Source: Bacteroidales bacterium UBA4070 (lineage in GTDB: Bacteria > Bacteroidota > Bacteroidia > Bacteroidales > VadinHA17). Taken from it: a stretch of DNA of 64,000 nt. Numbering within the stretch: the first letter of the stretch is position 1; the number at the start of each line of letters is the position of its first letter. The DNA lies in assembly GCA_002383485.1 (NCBI GenBank), contig DFYY01000013.1, positions 54,146-118,145 of the forward strand. Reading direction: 5' to 3'. The position numbers and the translations under genes are program-made. Below, piece after piece: positions 59,712 through 64,000 of this stretch. The notes under the pieces were generated by a model, which saw only the letters and a list, made by a program, of their open reading frames with translations, was not told the origin of the DNA and searched no databases.

Positions 59712-62700
59712 ATGGAACCAAGATATATCTCACGAATCCATACTCTATTGATATGCCTGTTGCTGTTTTTCTCGAGTCCATTTTTGGCAAATGGACAGAG
59801 CATTGCTGACAGTCTAAGGATTGGCACAGTGGCGCAACTGGTTGAGGATACTATTATCAATACTGAGCTTTACCCGGTTGTCATCTCGAAGGAGGCATTG
59901 AAATACTACTCTCAGAAGGAGAGAAATGAGAAAGCTCCCGGCCGTTCCACTGTTGCACAGACCATACCTACTGGTTCGGCTACTCTCTCTGGCACAGCAA
60001 TATCCAGCCTCCTTTCCGGGGGTGACCCTCTTTCGCATATTCCTACACAGGTACAGGTCAATACAAGCTATAGGGTGGGGAACATTCCGATAGAATCCAA
60101 TGTTTCACCTGGCGGGGCGATAACTTATTCTGTTCCCGTATTCTGTACTCCGGGGAGAAATGGTCTGCAGCCGACAATCTCGGTTGTTTATAATAGCATG
60201 GGTGGTAATGGACCTGTTGGTTACGGCTGGGCTGTTTCAGGATTGTCCTCCATCACCAGAGTATCATTCAACAGGTACTACAATGGGGTTTCCGCTCCAA
60301 TGAAGATGGATGAAACCGATCCATTTACACTTGACGGTCACCGAATTCTCCCCACTGCAACAGCTGGACAGTATGAGACTGACCAGGGAAACATTAAAGT
60401 GGTACCCGTATTATATGATAGACGAATTGTAGCTTACTTCAACGTATTTTACCCTGATGGGAAGACTGCAATATATGGTTTTCCTGAGAACCAAGGTAAC
60501 CAATTGTTTTATCCAATAACGAAACTAACAGACATTCTGGGTAATCAGATTGAATTTAGTTATACTCTCAGGAACAATCATTATTATATTGATAATATCC
60601 ATTATGGCAAAAACAATAATACTACTCACTATGCAAGAATAAGTTTTGTCTACAAGGCCAGGAATGATGTTTCGGAATCCTATTATGGAGGGAGACTACT
60701 GAAAGAAGACTACCTGCTTGACAAGATAATTAGCTACTCGGGGAGCGATATTCTTCATACATATATTCTTACTTACATTGAAGATAATGTTTCTCTTCTT
60801 GACCGGATTGATTGTGATGATCTTAATCCCCTGAAGTTCTACTATGGCTACAACGACAACCAGACAGCAGCACTGAATAAGACCGAGGGTTTATTGTATT
60901 CATATTTTAATGAGTCGATTCCGGTCATTGCACGTAAGGGCAAGTTTGATTGGGGTACAGATGACGACGCACTTTTAATTTATCCGGATAAGAATAATAC
61001 GGCAGTATATTTTAAGAAAGGGGGTTTGTTTTCGCATTCCACTTATTATTATTATACAGGATTCAATTCGGCGCAGGCTCTTCTGATCTATCAATCACTT
61101 TATGAATCTTTCCCATTACCATCCACTCTGACCGCCGGCAGTGGTTTTATGGAGCTTACTTCCGGAGATTTTGACGGCAAATCAGGAGAGGAGGTGGTAA
61201 AGATTAACAATACAGTAACTAATAATTACGACAGGGTTACCTTTACAGTCTATCAGCCAAGCATATATTCAGGATTAGTCCAGTCATATATACGATCATG
61301 GGACCTTAATCCTGCCTTGACTCATTATAACAGTCCTAAGAGCTATTGGCCGAAGGATTATTTCATTGGAGATTTCAACGGTGACGGGCGGATGGATATG
61401 TTGTGCGTATCTATGAATCATCCCCTTGGACAGACAGATAAGAAGTCCAAGTGTACTCTGATTGACTTGTACAATAATGTTAAAATTTATGATGCTCACA
61501 AATTTGAGTATGACCGTGGAAACGATAAGATCATCCCCATGGATTATGATGGGGACGGTAAGACTGATCTTTGTTTCTTTAATGCTACCGGGATGTACAT
61601 GTACACTTTTAATGGCAGTGGTTCCACTCAAAGCCTTGATCTGGTGTCTTCAACAACATCAATTAACAGGACAACTTTTCTTACGAGAACGGTTCTTTTT
61701 GGAGATCTGAACGCAGACGGGATGTTGGATCTATTGGTGGCACCTGTTAAGTCATATTATAATGAAACCTTTGTGGATATACCTGTATGGGCCCAGGTTA
61801 TTTGCCCGTATTGCGGCGGTGAATACCCTATAATGGACGAATTCACCCATAATTGCCGATATTGTTCCAGCTATATCCAACCATCACCCGTTTGTTTTGA
61901 CTGCGGAAGCTCTCTTGGGTATGGATGTGATGAAGGATCGGGATCAGGACTGTGCTGCCCCATTCATGGATATAAAGTACAGAGAGAGATCCTTGAATAT
62001 ATTGATAATGGTAATCAGTGGAGTGTTTATTATGGCTCCGGGGACAAAACCTCTCCTTTTTCAAGAACAACTCAAACTTTCATAAATGATACTTATAGTG
62101 ATAAGCTCTTTGCGCAGGATATAGATCAGGATGGCACATCCGATATTGTTCGACAGAACGGTAATTCAATGTATGTATATCTTTCGAAAAACGGATTGCT
62201 GAACCCTGACAATAATTCAGTGCTCTATTCCAACATATGTCCGGCAGCGACGAAACTTGTGCAATCCTCTGTCGCTCAGCCGAATTTCCATAACTTCCTT
62301 CTTGGAGTCTACAACAATAACTTATATAGAATATTTTCCACAAGAAATGAGAGTAAGCAACGACTGCTGACGGGTTCAGTCACTAGTACCGGAATTGTGC
62401 AGAGAAATTATTATAATCAGCTCAATGATGGATATGGAGTAAATAACCCATCCGGGATTGTTTATACCCGTGGATATAATGCTACATTCCCTTACGTAAA
62501 TTACATGGGGCCACTGTGGGTGACATCCTTGCAGGAGATCTTTCATAATGGGGTACTTTCAGGTAATGTATCCTATAATTACCATAATGCAGTCATTCAC
62601 AGCCAGGGCTTGGGATTCATGGGGTTTGAGAAGGTGACAACCACTAATCTGCTAAATAGTCATTACTCGGCAAGAAGGATAAACCCATTGAACTACGGTA

Positions 62701-63980
62701 TCCCGGTCAAGGACAGCACCACAGTTTCAGAAGTTATATACCAGGCGAGTGCCAGTGTTGCATCGAATAAGAAGTTGACATTAAAGGTCAACAGAATTAC
62801 GGCAACCGATAAGCTCAAAAGCACGACAAAAACCGTCGACTACACGTACGACGCATATAACAATCTGTTGACGGAGTTTGTAAGTTATGGTGGAGGTATA
62901 TCTACACTTACTACCCAGACATATAACAACTCCACGGGTACTCCTTATCTATTGGGTGTCCCTCTGGTTAAGACAGTAACAAGGACGCGTAATGGTGTAT
63001 CATGGATTGATAAAGAGGGAATACAATATTACCCCAATTCCCTTCCCAAACTGAAACGAACATACACAGGTACCGGAGGCACACTGAAAACCGGAGAGGT
63101 AAAGTGGGCATATGATGCAAACGGTAATTTGACGTTAGAGGAATCAGCGCCTTATGATGTTACAGATTTTATAGGAAAGAGTTTCACATATGATCCTGCG
63201 GGGAGGTACATGGCTACTGAAACCAACGAATTACTACAAACCACCACTTATTCAAATCTTGATAAATATGGCAATGCCAGGACTGTAACCAATCAAAAAG
63301 GTCAGGTTATTACCAGGAATTTTGACCAATGGGGTCAGGCAACCTCTGTTGTCTATCCCGATGGTGTAACTGAGAGTACGGTTTTCAGCTGGGGCAGCCC
63401 CGGACTTTATTATGTTAGTTACAACACTACCGGTCAGCCCGCTTCAAATATCTGGTATGATGCTCTTGGAAGAGAAGTCAGAGAGGCAATACAGCGTTTT
63501 GACGGTACATGGCAGTATGTGGATAAAGTTTATGATTACATGGGACGCCTTCAGAAATTATCATTACCGTTCAAAGGAAGTTCCCCTGATTTCTGGAGCA
63601 ATTACTTGTATGATAATTACAATCGCCCGCAAACGGTTACTGAAAGCACAGGGAGGGTGACATCATGGAACTATTCCGCGTTAAGCATTACCGAAACTAA
63701 AGACGGAATATCCTCAACCAGGACCTTTGACGTATCAGACAAGTTAACCGGTGTCACTGATCCCGGAGGTACGATCAATTACGTATACCGCCCTGATCTT
63801 CAGCTGTCATCTATTACCTCATCTGGTAATGAGACTTCATTTGGATATGACCAGTATGGCAGGCAGAACACCATATCTGATCCGAGCGTCGGTACAATTA
63901 CCATCAGTGAGGCATATGTAAATAACAGACTGGTTAAAACGAGAACTGACGCGAATGGCAATACAATAATTACGAATTGA
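59712..63980 (+). CDS. Large exported SpvB/FG-GAP/RHS-repeat protein with cysteine-rich insert
   Basis: A 1422-residue exported protein with signal peptide (LLICLLLFFSSPFLANGQ). Order: SpvB-like N-terminal module (SPGGAITYSVPVFCTPGRNG, GPVGYGWAVSGLSSITRV) as in Tc-toxin B subunits; four FG-GAP calcium loops (GDFNGDGRMDM near 553, DYDGDGKTDL near 610, GDLNADGMLDLL near 664, DIDQDGTSDI near 802); a cysteine-rich insert at 698-752; then YD repeats from about 1040 (VDYTYDAYNNLL, KWAYDANGNLTLEE, FTYDPAGRYM, FGYDQYGRQN). The family forms a shell enclosing a C-terminal effector. Here no RHS core motif or effector is visible: the frame stops at TGA 63978-63980, 20 bases before the window end, so the protein may be truncated, frameshifted or continued in a following gene. 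Confidence 0.88.
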   Translation: MEPRYISRIHTLLICLLLFFSSPFLANGQSIADSLRIGTVAQLVEDTIINTELYPVVISKEALKYYSQKERNEKAPGRSTVAQTIPTGSATLSGTAISSLLSGGDPLSHIPTQVQVNTSYRVGNIPIESNVSPGGAITYSVPVFCTPGRNGLQPTISVVYNSMGGNGPVGYGWAVSGLSSITRVSFNRYYNGVSAPMKMDETDPFTLDGHRILPTATAGQYETDQGNIKVVPVLYDRRIVAYFNVFYPDGKTAIYGFPENQGNQLFYPITKLTDILGNQIEFSYTLRNNHYYIDNIHYGKNNNTTHYARISFVYKARNDVSESYYGGRLLKEDYLLDKIISYSGSDILHTYILTYIEDNVSLLDRIDCDDLNPLKFYYGYNDNQTAALNKTEGLLYSYFNESIPVIARKGKFDWGTDDDALLIYPDKNNTAVYFKKGGLFSHSTYYYYTGFNSAQALLIYQSLYESFPLPSTLTAGSGFMELTSGDFDGKSGEEVVKINNTVTNNYDRVTFTVYQPSIYSGLVQSYIRSWDLNPALTHYNSPKSYWPKDYFIGDFNGDGRMDMLCVSMNHPLGQTDKKSKCTLIDLYNNVKIYDAHKFEYDRGNDKIIPMDYDGDGKTDLCFFNATGMYMYTFNGSGSTQSLDLVSSTTSINRTTFLTRTVLFGDLNADGMLDLLVAPVKSYYNETFVDIPVWAQVICPYCGGEYPIMDEFTHNCRYCSSYIQPSPVCFDCGSSLGYGCDEGSGSGLCCPIHGYKVQREILEYIDNGNQWSVYYGSGDKTSPFSRTTQTFINDTYSDKLFAQDIDQDGTSDIVRQNGNSMYVYLSKNGLLNPDNNSVLYSNICPAATKLVQSSVAQPNFHNFLLGVYNNNLYRIFSTRNESKQRLLTGSVTSTGIVQRNYYNQLNDGYGVNNPSGIVYTRGYNATFPYVNYMGPLWVTSLQEIFHNGVLSGNVSYNYHNAVIHSQGLGFMGFEKVTTTNLLNSHYSARRINPLNYGIPVKDSTTVSEVIYQASASVASNKKLTLKVNRITATDKLKSTTKTVDYTYDAYNNLLTEFVSYGGGISTLTTQTYNNSTGTPYLLGVPLVKTVTRTRNGVSWIDKEGIQYYPNSLPKLKRTYTGTGGTLKTGEVKWAYDANGNLTLEESAPYDVTDFIGKSFTYDPAGRYMATETNELLQTTTYSNLDKYGNARTVTNQKGQVITRNFDQWGQATSVVYPDGVTESTVFSWGSPGLYYVSYNTTGQPASNIWYDALGREVREAIQRFDGTWQYVDKVYDYMGRLQKLSLPFKGSSPDFWSNYLYDNYNRPQTVTESTGRVTSWNYSALSITETKDGISSTRTFDVSDKLTGVTDPGGTINYVYRPDLQLSSITSSGNETSFGYDQYGRQNTISDPSVGTITISEAYVNNRLVKTRTDANGNTIITN
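61803..61967 (+). other. Zinc-ribbon-like insert within the RHS protein
   Basis: Codes residues 698-752 with CPYC (698-701), CRYC (715-718), CFDC (728-731), C739, CC (748-749) and H752: three CxxC knuckles in 55 residues, between the third and fourth calcium loops. Such a set normally binds one or two zinc ions. Confidence 0.8.
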
Positions 63981-64000
63981 AGTTTCGCAAGTAATAAAAA

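Overview
The window reads as chromosomal DNA of a Bacteroidota bacterium, most likely of the order Bacteroidales. The grounds are a SusC/SusD pair, two proteins with type IX secretion (T9SS) sorting tails, lineage-typical families (DUF4294, DUF3267, LemA with TPM proteins), the futalosine menaquinone enzyme MqnE, and at least ten perfect TAnnTTTG octamers (the Bacteroidota -7 promoter element) just upstream of gene starts. No species-level assignment is possible from sequence reading alone. No tRNA, rRNA, CRISPR array, transposase or integrase was seen.

Region 1 (1-12857, +) is an arabinan utilisation locus. It holds the tail of an unknown surface protein, SusC, SusD, a lipoprotein endo-arabinanase (GH43), two GH51 arabinofuranosidases, a second GH43 and an aldose 1-epimerase. 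The gene set suggests surface binding and cutting of arabinan, TonB-dependent uptake, and trimming to arabinose. A 19-bp hairpin plus T-run after susD could set the transport-to-enzyme expression ratio. No regulator of the locus lies in the window.

Region 2 (12858-33000) is further carbohydrate catabolism. A minus-strand block encodes a double-DUF1080 lipoprotein, a Tat-exported Gfo/Idh/MocA oxidoreductase (together resembling a 3-keto-glycoside pathway) and a large DUF5695-like protein. Then come a GH3 enzyme with inserted PA14 domain, a short DmeF-type cation transporter, an RsmF-like methyltransferase, formate-THF ligase, a MobA-like protein without a normal start codon, a GH2 beta-galactosidase, a PHP phosphoesterase and a POT-type transporter. 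Intergenic gaps here hold hairpin repeats and a matching pair of 17-bp palindromes.

Region 3 (33000-58951) is mostly housekeeping: DUF4294, ElbB, a polyprenyl sugar-phosphate transferase, Pcm, an MBL hydrolase, glycine decarboxylase, Ddl, LemA with two TPM proteins, a four-helix-bundle protein, RluD-like synthase, a T9SS protein, a PASTA protein, MqnE, L34, RsmG, an ECF sigma factor, a glycosyltransferase, Tgt, an LptF/G permease, a biotin-dependent carboxylase pair, IspE and DnaB.

Region 4 (59285-64000) looks AT-richer by eye and is probably accessory: a small T9SS protein with one YD motif, followed by a large SpvB/FG-GAP/RHS-repeat exported protein carrying an unexpected multi-cysteine zinc-ribbon-like insert.
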